NCBI GenBank assembly: GCA_017407755.1
Contig: JAFQVY010000020.1
Location: 62,001-126,000, forward strand
Origin: Clostridia bacterium
GTDB lineage: Bacteria; Bacillota; Clostridia; Oscillospirales; Acutalibacteraceae
Length of the DNA stretch: 64,000 bases
Direction: 5' to 3'
The notes under the pieces were generated by a model. The model was not told the origin of the DNA and ran no database searches. It saw only the letters and a list, made by a program, of their open reading frames with translations. The position numbers and the translations under genes were made by a program. Below are positions 48,391-57,402 of the stretch, one piece after another (the first letter of the stretch is position 1; each line of letters begins with the position of its first letter).

Positions 48391-48978
48391 ATGAAGAAAG
48401 AATATTTGTTTATTAGAGCTTTGTCTCTGACGGTAATACTTATATTGGTTGCATCATTGGCTGTATTCTCAGTATTTTCATGGTATGACCGTACAGCAAG
48501 ACCGAATGAGACAGGCCGACTTTTAAACTATACTCAGACCGGCAAGGTTAACAAAACTCAAGATGTTTCCGTAATAACCTATTCAGGAACATTAGAAAAC
48601 GGCGAGGTTACCTATAGCGAAACTGCTCTTAGTGGTGCGGTCTCAGTTAAAGCAGGACAGGTTAATTACTTTAAATCTGTCGTAACTAACGGTGATGTTG
48701 GCGACGCTTTGGTTTCTTTGTATCTAAAAGAGTTCACCTATAATAGCGGTATGGGTCAAATAATCAATATCGGCTTGGTAAACCCCGAAAAGACATATAA
48801 GGAGTATCAAGGAGATGCCTCAGGCTCTGACTATGTTATTTCTACTCTTTGCCTTGAAGATAATATCTTTGTAGAGAGTAACGGCGAAGTTGTGGTGGAA
48901 TGGTTTGTAAAACCAAGTGCCTCCTATACAGGTGATGCGGCACTTGATATTGGAAAAATGTTTATTGCATATAACTAA
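48391..48978 (+). CDS. Small SipW-type secreted protein (fibre locus)
   Basis: 195 residues. The hydrophobic signal ends SVFSWYDRT. The mature domain is a single beta-rich unit without the WxEGxD motif; VVVEWFVKPS is in the matching place. Its stop overlaps the next sipW start by one base (TAATG), so translation is coupled and it is likely the partner substrate of that peptidase. It could be a TapA-like anchor or cap; this is inference. Confidence 0.72.
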   Translation: MKKEYLFIRALSLTVILILVASLAVFSVFSWYDRTARPNETGRLLNYTQTGKVNKTQDVSVITYSGTLENGEVTYSETALSGAVSVKAGQVNYFKSVVTNGDVGDALVSLYLKEFTYNSGMGQIINIGLVNPEKTYKEYQGDASGSDYVISTLCLEDNIFVESNGEVVVEWFVKPSASYTGDAALDIGKMFIAYN

Positions 48979-49559
48979 TGTCAGAGTTCAAAATTTCCAA
49001 ATATTCAGCTGTTTTTAAAAAAGTAATTAATGTTCTCTCGGCGTTTTTGCTGATAATAACCTTTTTGTTGGTTATTATGCTTGTGTTTACACGAATTCAA
49101 GGCAAAACTCCCCAGCTTTTCGGCTTTCAGCTTTTGAGGATTTCTTCTTCAAGTATGTCTCCCGAGCTTGAGGTAGGGGATATTATCATCTCAAAGCGAG
49201 TTGACCCTGCTACAATTAAAGCGGGCGACGTAATCACCTATAACGGTGAATACGGAAGCTATAACGGTAAGCTTATAACTCATGAAGTTATTACAGAGCC
49301 TTATGAAGCAGACGGAAAGCTTTATTTTAAAACAATGGGCATCGCCAACGATTATATAGACCCTGAGATTTCTGAGGAGCAAATTGTAGGAATAATGCTT
49401 CGCACGTCCCCCGTGCTAAGCGCTGTTTATGGCTTTTTTGCTACTCCCTTGGGACTTTGTGCGGTTTTAGGAATTTTAGCTTTATTGTTTATAAGAGAGC
49501 TTTTTGCATTACGAAATGTATCTAAAGACGAATCTGACACCGCAAATTGTAATATGTAA
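48978..49559 (+). CDS. SipW-type signal peptidase I, copy 2
   Basis: 193 residues. N-terminal helix (about 15-40), catalytic serine in RISSSSMSPELEVGD, histidine in LITHEVITEPYE and the aspartate region GIANDYIDPEI, then a C-terminal helix. Ser/His/Asp rather than Ser/Lys marks the ER-type class. Coupled to the small secreted protein upstream and followed by a terminator. Confidence 0.88.
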   Translation: MSEFKISKYSAVFKKVINVLSAFLLIITFLLVIMLVFTRIQGKTPQLFGFQLLRISSSSMSPELEVGDIIISKRVDPATIKAGDVITYNGEYGSYNGKLITHEVITEPYEADGKLYFKTMGIANDYIDPEISEEQIVGIMLRTSPVLSAVYGFFATPLGLCAVLGILALLFIRELFALRNVSKDESDTANCNM

Positions 49560-49577
49560 ATTAATCATCAGTGATTT

Positions 49578-49608
49578 AAGACAGCAGGCACTGCACTGCT
49601 GTCTTTTC
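49578..49608 (+). terminator. Terminator after sipW copy 2
   Basis: Stem AAGACAGCAG / CTGCTGTCTT with an eight-base loop, then TTCTG. The T-run is short, so partial read-through to the next two peptidase genes is likely. Confidence 0.75.
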
Positions 49609-49634
49609 TGTAATATATATTAAGAAGGTAGTCT

Positions 49635-50252
49635 ATGAAAAAGGCTTTAAAATTAATTAAAAAGGTTTTTGATATATTTTGCTGGGTGGTAATCGGCGTT
49701 TTAGTTTTAGCGGTGGTTCTTTCAATTGTATCCCGTTTTATGGGAACTACTCCGTCGGTTTTCGGCTATTCAGTTTATAGGGTTTCTTCAGGAAGTATGA
49801 CGCCCGTCCTTGAAGTAGGAGACGTGATTTTAGGAAAATCAGTTGACGACCCTATGAATATTCAGTTAGGCGACATAGTAACCTATAAAGGCAGCGGTGA
49901 GCTTTCGGGAAAGCTTATTACTCATGAGGTAATCGTAGCTCCTGAAGAAATTGACGGCGAAATAATGCTTCAGACTATGGGTGTTGCCAACTCAACTCCC
50001 GATTCACCCATTAATGCAGACAGAATAGTTTCTGTTTTTGTCTGTGAAATTGAGTTTTTAAAGGTTTTCTATAATTATTTCTTTTCACCTTGGGGACTTC
50101 TTACAATAGTAGCCCTGATTATTTTAATTTTTATCGATGAACTTATTGTTCTTGTGAAAAATATTACAGGTAATGGCAGTAGTTCAAAATCTAAAAATAT
50201 CGACGATATAATCGAGCGTATTCAGTCTGAAAATAACGATAGTGAAGAATAG
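49635..50252 (+). CDS. SipW-type signal peptidase I, copy 3
   Basis: 205 residues. Helix near 15-37, serine in RVSSGSMTPVLEVGD, histidine in LITHEVIVAPEE, aspartate region GVANSTPDSPI, second helix near 150-172 and a polar cytoplasmic tail. ER-type. Site AGAAGGTAG precedes the ATG. It may process one of the larger upstream precursors. Confidence 0.88.
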   Translation: MKKALKLIKKVFDIFCWVVIGVLVLAVVLSIVSRFMGTTPSVFGYSVYRVSSGSMTPVLEVGDVILGKSVDDPMNIQLGDIVTYKGSGELSGKLITHEVIVAPEEIDGEIMLQTMGVANSTPDSPINADRIVSVFVCEIEFLKVFYNYFFSPWGLLTIVALIILIFIDELIVLVKNITGNGSSSKSKNIDDIIERIQSENNDSEE

Positions 50253-50275
50253 TTTATCACTAAGGAGGGAAACTT

Positions 50276-50926
50276 ATGTTTCAAAAGGTTAAACGAATTA
50301 TCGGTATAATTCTTTTGGCTGGCTTTTTGCTAACCTGTTTTTACATTGGATATATTAGAATCACAGATTCGTCTCCAAATATTTTCGGTTATAGCCTTTT
50401 AAGAATTTCTACCGACAGTATGGAGCCTGAGCTTGGTGTTGGTGAAGTTGTAGTTGTTAAGAGGGTTGAGCCTGCTACTCTTAAATTTGGCGATGTTATC
50501 AGCTATAGAGCTGATAAAGGTTATATGAAGGGAAGCTTGGTAACTCATCAGATTTCAAAAGAGCCTTATGAGGAAAACGGTGTGTATTACTTTACAACCC
50601 GTGGTATTAAGCCGGAGGCAGTGGACGACCCCGAAATCAGCGGCAATCAAGTTATAGGTAAGGTTAATTATAAAATACCCTTTGCAGGTACTGTGTTTGA
50701 TTTCTTTACCAATTGGTATGGAATGGTTGCATTTGCTGTTTTGATTTTAATTATTTTCAGCTCAGATATTATTGCTCTAATTAAGAAATATAATGAAAAG
50801 AAAAACATAGACGATGATTCCGACCATAAAAATAGTGAGGATTTGAGACAAAGCGAGATTGCAATGGCTCAGAGACTTAATGAATTCGACGGAATTATTA
50901 CCGACCTTGAAGACCCTGACCTTTAA
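50276..50926 (+). CDS. SipW-type signal peptidase I, copy 4
   Basis: 216 residues. Short N-terminal helix, serine in RISTDSMEPELGVGE, histidine in LVTHQISKEPYE, aspartate region EAVDDPEI, C-terminal helix (about 140-162) and an acidic tail of about 55 residues. ER-type. AAGGAGGG site. Last gene of the fibre series before a hairpin. Confidence 0.88.
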   Translation: MFQKVKRIIGIILLAGFLLTCFYIGYIRITDSSPNIFGYSLLRISTDSMEPELGVGEVVVVKRVEPATLKFGDVISYRADKGYMKGSLVTHQISKEPYEENGVYYFTTRGIKPEAVDDPEISGNQVIGKVNYKIPFAGTVFDFFTNWYGMVAFAVLILIIFSSDIIALIKKYNEKKNIDDDSDHKNSEDLRQSEIAMAQRLNEFDGIITDLEDPDL

Positions 50927-50927
50927 A

Positions 50928-50965
50928 AAATTCAGCCCGAAGCTTGGCTTTGGGCTGAATTCTGT
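50928..50965. terminator. Terminator-like hairpin at the end of the fibre locus
   Basis: Stem AATTCAGCCC / GGGCTGAATT with inner pairing AAGC / GCTT. It is followed by CTGTGTATTTTC, a weak T-tract, so termination may be incomplete. Confidence 0.65.
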
Positions 50966-50990
50966 GTATTTTCAGTGTTATTTCAAATTC

Positions 50991-51018
50991 TTGTCACAGA
51001 GAGGTTTTAGAATATAGT
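50991..51018 (+). promoter_or_regulatory. Promoter of the HtrA-type protease gene
   Basis: TTGTCA, 16-base spacer, TATAGT, about 20 bases before the ribosome site GGAGG. Confidence 0.65.
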
Positions 51019-51039
51019 CAAAAGTTTGGAGGTATTTTT

Positions 51040-52461
51040 ATGACAGACGATATATTTGAAAATCCTTATTTTAACGATGATGCAAAAATGCCTGAACCTC
51101 AAAACGAGGATAACGTTCAGCCTATAGAGGAGCCTGTAGAAACACCAGAAAGCGAGTTGCCCTCATATTCCTGCGAATGGTACGGCGACTCAACTGCTCA
51201 AAGTTTACCTTTGGAAGCTCCGCCCTATACTCCTAATAACACAGAACCTGTGAAAATAGCCAGAGAGCGAAAAGGCGTTTCAAAGGGATTGTTCTTTGCA
51301 GGTATAGCAATTTGCCTTTGTCTTTCTTTTATTGCAGGTTTTGCCGGTACTGCGGTGTATAATTTTGTTGATTCATTAAATAGTGAGATTAAAAACGGAC
51401 TTACCATTAATAAGGTTGATGCTGAAGATTATAACACAGCCTACAAAGACGGCGGACTTTCAACAGTAGAAATCGTAGAAAAAGCTGCCGATAGCGTTGT
51501 AGAGATTACCACCGAAACTGTAACCACAGGTGTTTTTGCCCAACAGTTTATTAAGTCGGGTGCAGGCTCAGGCGTTATTGTTGATGCCGAGGGGTTTATT
51601 GTTACTAACCATCATGTAATTGACGGCGCCACCAAAATATCCGTAACTCTTCGTGACGGTACTTCTTATGATGCTAAACTTATTGGCAGTGACGAAGAAA
51701 TTGACGTTGCTCTTATTAAAATTGAGCCTGATGTTAAGCTTACCGCGGCAACCTTTGGCGACTCTGACACTCTTAAAGTAGGTCAGCGAACAGTAGCCAT
51801 AGGAAACCCATTAGGTCAGCTTGGCGGTTCTGTTACAGAGGGCATTATCAGTGCACTTAACCGTGATGTTGTAATCGACGGTCAGACAATGAGCCTTCTT
51901 CAGACCGACACTGCAATTAACCCAGGTAACTCTGGCGGCGGACTTTTCGACTCAAACGGCAATCTTGTGGGTATAGTAAATGCCAAATCCTCAGGCTCTG
52001 AGGTAGAGGGCTTGGGCTTTGCAATTCCCATTAATGATGTTATAAACGTTATCGGTGACCTTTCTGAATACGGATATGTCCGTGGCAGAGTTGACCTTGG
52101 TATGACTTTTATAGACGTTGACTCCGAGCAACTTGCCTGGATGTACGGCCTTGATAAAACAGGCTGTTATATTTACAGCGTTGACAAAAACACCAATGCT
52201 GATATGGCTGGCTTTGAAAGCGGCGACAGAGTAATTTCTGTTAACGGTACCGAAGTTACTGCTTCAGACGAGGTAGAGGACATTATAAACGACTGTGCAG
52301 TAGGGGAAGAGGTTACATTCAGAGTTGAAAACACCTCAGGAAAAACCTATAGCATCAGCTTTATTCTTCAGGAATATGTGCCTGAGGATGAAAATGAAAA
52401 CTTCTTCGAAAGTAACAATCCCATAAATGACTTTTCCTATTGGTGGTCAAATCAAAACTAA
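51040..52461 (+). CDS. HtrA/DegP-type membrane serine protease with PDZ domain
   Basis: 473 residues. An acidic, Pro-rich cytoplasmic N-terminus of about 85 residues leads to one membrane helix (about 88-112). The trypsin-like domain has the triad His in VTNHHVIDG (near 190), Asp in IDVALIKI (near 222) and Ser in NPGNSGGGLFD (near 298). A PDZ domain (about 345-450) contains ADMAGFESGDRVISVNG. It degrades or refolds damaged proteins outside the membrane. It follows the fibre genes, so it may clear misfolded subunits, but it has its own promoter. Confidence 0.93.
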   Translation: MTDDIFENPYFNDDAKMPEPQNEDNVQPIEEPVETPESELPSYSCEWYGDSTAQSLPLEAPPYTPNNTEPVKIARERKGVSKGLFFAGIAICLCLSFIAGFAGTAVYNFVDSLNSEIKNGLTINKVDAEDYNTAYKDGGLSTVEIVEKAADSVVEITTETVTTGVFAQQFIKSGAGSGVIVDAEGFIVTNHHVIDGATKISVTLRDGTSYDAKLIGSDEEIDVALIKIEPDVKLTAATFGDSDTLKVGQRTVAIGNPLGQLGGSVTEGIISALNRDVVIDGQTMSLLQTDTAINPGNSGGGLFDSNGNLVGIVNAKSSGSEVEGLGFAIPINDVINVIGDLSEYGYVRGRVDLGMTFIDVDSEQLAWMYGLDKTGCYIYSVDKNTNADMAGFESGDRVISVNGTEVTASDEVEDIINDCAVGEEVTFRVENTSGKTYSISFILQEYVPEDENENFFESNNPINDFSYWWSNQN

Positions 52462-52495
52462 AAAAGGGGAGATGCTTATGCATCTCCCTAATTTT
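52462..52495. terminator. Bidirectional terminator
   Basis: Stem GGGAGATGC / GCATCTCCC with a four-base loop and TAATTTTATT after it; the minus side has CCTTTTTTAG. It separates convergent htrA and murC. Confidence 0.85.
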
Positions 52496-53867
52496 ATTCC
52501 TTATGTTCTAAAGCAGAGTAAATCATATTTGCACAGCGATAAACGTTTCCGCCGCCCATAGTAAGCACCAAATCGCCTTCTTTGGCGTTTTCAAGGATAA
52601 ATTCTGTAATTTCTTCAAAGGTGTCAATGCAATGACTGCCTTTAATTTTTGCACCTAAATCTGTTGAGTAAATGTTGTAGGTGTTTGTTTCTCTTACTGC
52701 TAAAATCTCTGAAATAATAGTTTCGTCGGGAATACTAAGGGCCTTTGCAAAGTCATCAAGCAGTAATGCGGTGCGGGAATAGGTGTGAGGCTGAAAAACA
52801 GCCCAAACCTTTCTGAATCCCATATTCATAGCAGATGTAAGTACAGCAGTAAGCTCAGTGGGGTGGTGGGCAAAGTCATCGGCAACTGTGATGCCGTTGG
52901 AAACACCAAGCACCTCAAAGCGTCTGTGAACACCTGTGAATTTTTCAAGGTTTTCGGCAATTTCTTTTCCTGTTGCACCAAGGTGATGAGCAGCAGCCGC
53001 CGCCGCCAAAGCGTTCATAATATTGTGTTTTCCCGGTACAACCAGCTTTATGTTTGCTACAAATTCGTTTTTATAGTAAAGGTCAAAGCTCTGATTCATA
53101 CCGTTTGAAACTATGTTTAAAGCTCTGTAATCGCAACTTTCGCCTATACCAAAGGTGATTTTTTCTAAATTTAAATCCTTAAAGGTGTCTATAGAATTTT
53201 CATCATCACCGCAGTAAATCACAGCATGAGTAGTCTGGTTTGCAAATTTACTAAAAGAATTCTTTATGTTGTCGAGGTTTTTAAAGTAGTCAAGGTGGTC
53301 GGCATCAATGTTAAGTACAACGCTTAAATAAGGGTTAAGCTGCAAAAAGGTGTCTACATATTCACAGGCTTCGCAAACAATAATGTCGCTTTCTCCAACA
53401 TAACTGTTGCCGCCAATTGCAGGTAGCTTACCACCGATAATTGCCGAGGGGTCAAAGCCTGCACCAATAAGAATCTGGCTTATCATAGCCGTTGTAGAGG
53501 TTTTTCCATGAGTACCTGCAACTGCCACAGAGCGGTTGTATCTTTTTGTAACAATACCAAGCATAATGCTTCTTTCGATACAAGGAATGTTCTTCTCTTT
53601 AGCCGACACAAGCTCAGGATTATCGCTTTTAACAGCGGCGGTATAAACAACAAGGTCGCTTCCTATTACATTTTCGGCAAAGTGTCCGTCAAAAACCTTA
53701 ATGCCCATAGCTTTGATTCTTTCAAGGGTATCGGACTCGTTGCAGTCAGAGCCCGTGATTTCAAAATCCTCACTGAAAAGAATTTCAGCCAAAGGGCACA
53801 TACCGCTTCCGCCGATGCCTACAAAATGTATTCTTTTAACATTATCAAGAATGTCAGAATGTTTCAT
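52494..53867 (-). CDS. murC: UDP-N-acetylmuramate--L-alanine ligase
   Basis: 457 residues. It adds L-Ala to UDP-MurNAc in peptidoglycan synthesis. The N-terminal Rossmann part is IHFVGIGGSGMCPLAEIL, the ATP loop VAGTHGKTSTTAMI, the metal region NIDADHLDYF, and later VHRRFEVLG and DDFAHHPTEL are typical MurC. The ATG at 53867 lies nine bases after GGAG; an upstream TTG is less likely. Length is normal. It is transcribed divergently from the RlmD-like gene. Confidence 0.95.
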   Translation of the reverse strand: MKHSDILDNVKRIHFVGIGGSGMCPLAEILFSEDFEITGSDCNESDTLERIKAMGIKVFDGHFAENVIGSDLVVYTAAVKSDNPELVSAKEKNIPCIERSIMLGIVTKRYNRSVAVAGTHGKTSTTAMISQILIGAGFDPSAIIGGKLPAIGGNSYVGESDIIVCEACEYVDTFLQLNPYLSVVLNIDADHLDYFKNLDNIKNSFSKFANQTTHAVIYCGDDENSIDTFKDLNLEKITFGIGESCDYRALNIVSNGMNQSFDLYYKNEFVANIKLVVPGKHNIMNALAAAAAAHHLGATGKEIAENLEKFTGVHRRFEVLGVSNGITVADDFAHHPTELTAVLTSAMNMGFRKVWAVFQPHTYSRTALLLDDFAKALSIPDETIISEILAVRETNTYNIYSTDLGAKIKGSHCIDTFEEITEFILENAKEGDLVLTMGGGNVYRCANMIYSALEHKE

Positions 53868-54016
53868 AATTATCAACTCCTTTCCTTATTATATTTCATT
53901 TTTTCAAAAAAATAAATACCTATCACAGTATTGTTACACTTTTTTGCCAATATTATTGTTGTAAAAGCTTATTAAAAATGCTAAAATATAATATATTCTT
54001 AAAATTTTGGTGGATT

Positions 54017-55738
54017 ATGTTAAGTAAAAACGATATTTTAAAACTTAATATACTTTCAATTTCATCAGAGGGAAGCGGTGTCTCAAAAACTTCTGAGGGT
54101 GTTACTGTTTTTGTTCCAAACTCAGCAGTAGGTGATGAGCTTTTAGTGCGCATTGTAAAGGTGCAAAAGACCTATGCTTTTGGTAAAGTGGAAGAAATAA
54201 TCACTCCCTCAACTGACCGTATCACTCCTACCTGTACTGTTGGTACTCAGTGCGGAGGTTGTGTTTATTGTCATATTTCATACAGTGCAGAGCTTAAAGC
54301 TAAAGAGCAAAGAGTAAAAGACGCCATTGAGCGAATTGCAAAACTAAGTGTTCCCATAAATCCTATACTTTCAACAAATACTCTTAGCAGATACCGCAAC
54401 AAAGCGATGATTCCCATAGGACTTGATAAAAACGGCAAGGTTATAATGGGTTTTTACTCAAAGCACAGCCACCGTATTATTGAAAACGATGATTGTACTT
54501 TGCAGCCCAACTGCTTTTTAAAAGCTTCCCAAATCCTCAAAAGCTTTATTGAAAGCCACAGCTTAACCGTATATAACGAAGCAAGCGGCAAAGGTCTTTT
54601 CAGACACCTGTATCTGCGTCTTGCCGAAAAAACCGACCAGCTTATGATAACCCTTGTCATAAACGGTAAGGAGCTCCCTTTTGAAGCCGAACTTATAGAT
54701 GCTTTCAAAAACGCTTTACCTAATCTTAAAAGTGTAATTTTAAACACCAATTGCGAGGACACAAACGTTGTTTTAGGTAAACACAGCCGCACCCTTTTCG
54801 GCGAAGGCTTTATTACCGATATACTTTGCTCCCTTAAGTTTATGATTTCACCCCAGTCTTTCTATCAGGTAAACCGTAATGGTGCCGAGCTTTTATATTC
54901 AAAAGCTTCTGAATACGCTGACCTTAGCGGCAACGAGGTTTTGCTTGACCTTTACTGCGGCACAGGTACAATAGGCCTTTCCATGGCTAACAAGGCAAAA
55001 AGCCTTATCGGTGTTGAAATTGTGCCAAAGGCAATAGAAGATGCAAAGAAAAACGCCAAGGCAAACTCAATAGAAAACGCCCGTTTTATCTGCGGTGATG
55101 CCGCAAAAGCCGCCGAAACTTTACGCTCAGAAGGTTTATCACCTGATGTTATTATTATAGACCCTCCCCGCAAGGGTTGTGACAAATCTTTGATAAAAAC
55201 TATTTCTGATTTTAACCCCAAGCGCGTAGTCTATGTTTCCTGCGACCCTGCAACCTTAGCGCGAGATTTAGCCGTTTTTGCTGAACTTGGTTTTAAGGCA
55301 CAGGAAATTACTCCCGTTGATATGTTCCCAAGAACTGCACACGTAGAAGCAGTAGCATTATTAAGTCGGCAAATAGATATTCACAAAATGCAACTGAATT
55401 CTGCTCCTTTTGAAATGATAAAAAGCGGAGAAAAAACTATCGAACTTCGTCTGTATGATGAAAAGCGTCAGAAAATAAAAATTGGCGACCAGATTCTTTT
55501 CACCGATAACATAACAGGAGAAACACTTAATAAAACCGTTAAGAAATTGCATCAATTTGATACTTTCGATGAATTATATAAATCCTTGCCTTTATTACAA
55601 TGTGGGTACACATCGGAAAATATTGATAAAGCCACACCCTATGATATGGAGCAATATTATTCTGTTGAAGAACAGAATAAATATGGTGTTGTGGGAATTG
55701 AGCTTTGTGACCCAAACAAACCGCAGACAAAAGCATAA
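54017..55738 (+). CDS. RlmD/TrmA-family RNA uracil-C5 methyltransferase fused to an ASCH domain
   Basis: 573 residues from ATG 54017. A TRAM-like N-terminus (about 1-65) is followed by the iron-sulfur cysteines CTVGTQCGGCVYCH. The methyltransferase core has LLDLYCGTGTIGLSMA, IIIDPPRKGCDKSL and the catalytic Cys in VYVSCDPATLARDL. Where other family members end (VEAVALLS), a further domain of about 115 residues continues in frame: MQLNSAPFEMIKSGEKTIEL to GVVGIEL, a clear ASCH domain. The enzyme methylates uridine in 23S rRNA or tRNA; the ASCH part probably binds RNA. The fusion is unusual but the reading frame is clean. Confidence 0.88.
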   Translation: MLSKNDILKLNILSISSEGSGVSKTSEGVTVFVPNSAVGDELLVRIVKVQKTYAFGKVEEIITPSTDRITPTCTVGTQCGGCVYCHISYSAELKAKEQRVKDAIERIAKLSVPINPILSTNTLSRYRNKAMIPIGLDKNGKVIMGFYSKHSHRIIENDDCTLQPNCFLKASQILKSFIESHSLTVYNEASGKGLFRHLYLRLAEKTDQLMITLVINGKELPFEAELIDAFKNALPNLKSVILNTNCEDTNVVLGKHSRTLFGEGFITDILCSLKFMISPQSFYQVNRNGAELLYSKASEYADLSGNEVLLDLYCGTGTIGLSMANKAKSLIGVEIVPKAIEDAKKNAKANSIENARFICGDAAKAAETLRSEGLSPDVIIIDPPRKGCDKSLIKTISDFNPKRVVYVSCDPATLARDLAVFAELGFKAQEITPVDMFPRTAHVEAVALLSRQIDIHKMQLNSAPFEMIKSGEKTIELRLYDEKRQKIKIGDQILFTDNITGETLNKTVKKLHQFDTFDELYKSLPLLQCGYTSENIDKATPYDMEQYYSVEEQNKYGVVGIELCDPNKPQTKA

Positions 55739-55768
55739 CGTTGCTTATTAGAGATTAAAGGTGAAAAT

Positions 55769-56272
55769 ATGAACATAACATACAGAAAAGCTACATCAGA
55801 CGAGGTTTTTAAAATTTATCAGCACTATGTCAGGGTTATTGAATCTATGCAGGCAAATGGTATTTATCAGTGGGACAACCTATACCCAAATCCTGCTACC
55901 ATTGCCGCCGATGTTTCTGCCGGTGACCTTATTGTAGGTGAAAACGACGGCGAAATTATTTTAACCTATGCGGTTAATAAAGAATGCGAAGAGGATTACG
56001 AAGCTTGTAGCTGGCAATATCCCAATGAACCCTTTATTGTAATTCACCGCCTTGGTGTAAATCCAAAATATCACCGTCAGGGCATTGCCAAAAGTGCAAT
56101 GGCGTTTTTAGAAAACAGTGCAAAAGAAAAAGGCATCAGAACAATACGTCTTGATACCTTTTGTGAAAATTTTGCAGGTGCCTCTTTTTACGAGGGCATT
56201 GGCTTTAAAACCATTGGCTATGCTCATTGGAAAAAGGGGAAATATCAGATTATGGAAAAGGTGCTGTATTAA
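55769..56272 (+). CDS. GNAT family N-acetyltransferase
   Basis: 167 residues. The acetyl-CoA loop is LGVNPKYHRQGIAKSAM (motif A), followed by TIRLDTFCENFAGASFYEGI and GFKTIGYAHW, as in GNAT enzymes. The acceptor is unknown. It begins 30 bases after the methyltransferase gene and its stop overlaps the convergent dockerin gene by four bases. Confidence 0.88.
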   Translation: MNITYRKATSDEVFKIYQHYVRVIESMQANGIYQWDNLYPNPATIAADVSAGDLIVGENDGEIILTYAVNKECEEDYEACSWQYPNEPFIVIHRLGVNPKYHRQGIAKSAMAFLENSAKEKGIRTIRLDTFCENFAGASFYEGIGFKTIGYAHWKKGKYQIMEKVLY

Positions 56273-57291
56273 TACATATTTGCAATCAGCAGGGCATCTT
56301 TAGTGGTTATTTTTTGGTCACAGTCAGCGTCAGCCGCTAAAAGTACATAACCGTTTAAAATTTCTTTTTCGCTAAGGTGATTAAGAATTGCTTTTAAGTC
56401 TCTTGAATTTATGTTGCCTTCTCCTGTAAGCTCCCCAAGTATTATTACGGTTACTTCCTCACCCGACTCAAAGGTAAGTGTTGTGCCCGTGCCAACCTTA
56501 CCGCTGTCTATAATTTTACCGTCAGCCTTTGCTATCTTTGTAATTTCAAAGCTTGCAAAGGCTTTCTTTATTTTGCTTACGGTTGTGCCTGATTGTGCAA
56601 AATAAATGTCACTTTCAAGCTCCGGTTTTGTTCCTAAGGTTTCGCTTAGTGTGATTTCCGGTTCGCTGAAGCTAAAGAAATTTTCGCTTATATCTTTTAC
56701 TGTGCCGTTTCCAATGTATCTAACAGGAACAGACAGGGGATAGTCTAGGATTTTTTCAGCCTCACTGTTTCTAAAAATATAGGTTGAATCCGCAGTAACC
56801 GCAAGTAAGCCCTCGTCTTGAATATATAAAAGCTGTTTTATCTGTGCATTAAGGTTAATATCTTTTTCAAATCCTGCAAGGGTTTTGTTGTTATCATTTA
56901 AAACATAGTAAACGTTGCCATCTTCGTCTGATGCAAAGCAATTCTCGCTTAAGTAAGCATCGGTGTTAATGGCATAGGAGGATATGCTATCCTCATAAAT
57001 TTCCCAAGTGTAAATCAACAAAGACTTGTTAAGACTGTCTGCTTTATAGAATGTGACAATACCACCGCAAATTGAGCAAGCATCAAAATCCTTAACATAA
57101 GTGTTGGCGATAAAAAGGTCATCTTTATAAATTTCCATATACCCGTCTTTGCAGACAAGCCTATAACTAAAATCGGTCGCAGAGTCTGTTAGAAAAATAC
57201 TCTTGTTTTCCTCGGCATAAACAGAAATAGCCGAAAACACCAGAACAACACACATTAAAATAACTGATAAAAGCTTTACTCTCATACTCAT
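56269..57291 (-). CDS. Secreted protein with C-terminal type I dockerin
   Basis: 340 residues. Signal peptide ends near ISVYAEE. Residues about 30-210 contain repeated strands like those of a beta-propeller or WD-type sensor (YVKDFDACSICGGIVTFYKA, DEDGNVYYVLNDNNKTLAGF). Residues about 285-340 form a dockerin: GELTGEGNINSRDLKAILNH and AADADCDQKITTKDALLIAN. The first calcium loop has Thr and Glu where Asp is usual, so it may bind calcium weakly. No catalytic domain is visible. It would dock to a cohesin scaffold outside the cell. Confidence 0.78.
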   Translation of the reverse strand: MSMRVKLLSVILMCVVLVFSAISVYAEENKSIFLTDSATDFSYRLVCKDGYMEIYKDDLFIANTYVKDFDACSICGGIVTFYKADSLNKSLLIYTWEIYEDSISSYAINTDAYLSENCFASDEDGNVYYVLNDNNKTLAGFEKDINLNAQIKQLLYIQDEGLLAVTADSTYIFRNSEAEKILDYPLSVPVRYIGNGTVKDISENFFSFSEPEITLSETLGTKPELESDIYFAQSGTTVSKIKKAFASFEITKIAKADGKIIDSGKVGTGTTLTFESGEEVTVIILGELTGEGNINSRDLKAILNHLSEKEILNGYVLLAADADCDQKITTKDALLIANMY

Positions 57292-57366
57292 ACCTCAAAA
57301 GTTCTATGAGTAAATAGTACATCAAAGCCGTGAATTTATCTTAATATGGTGAAATATTATCGCAAA

Positions 57367-57399
57367 AAATAAAAAAGGCAGAATTAAATCTGCCTTTAA
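57367..57399 (-). terminator. Terminator of the YebC gene
   Basis: On the minus strand AAAGGCAGA / TCTGCCTTT with a six-base loop followed by TTTTATTTTTT. Confidence 0.88.
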
Positions 57400-57402
57400 A
57401 AA

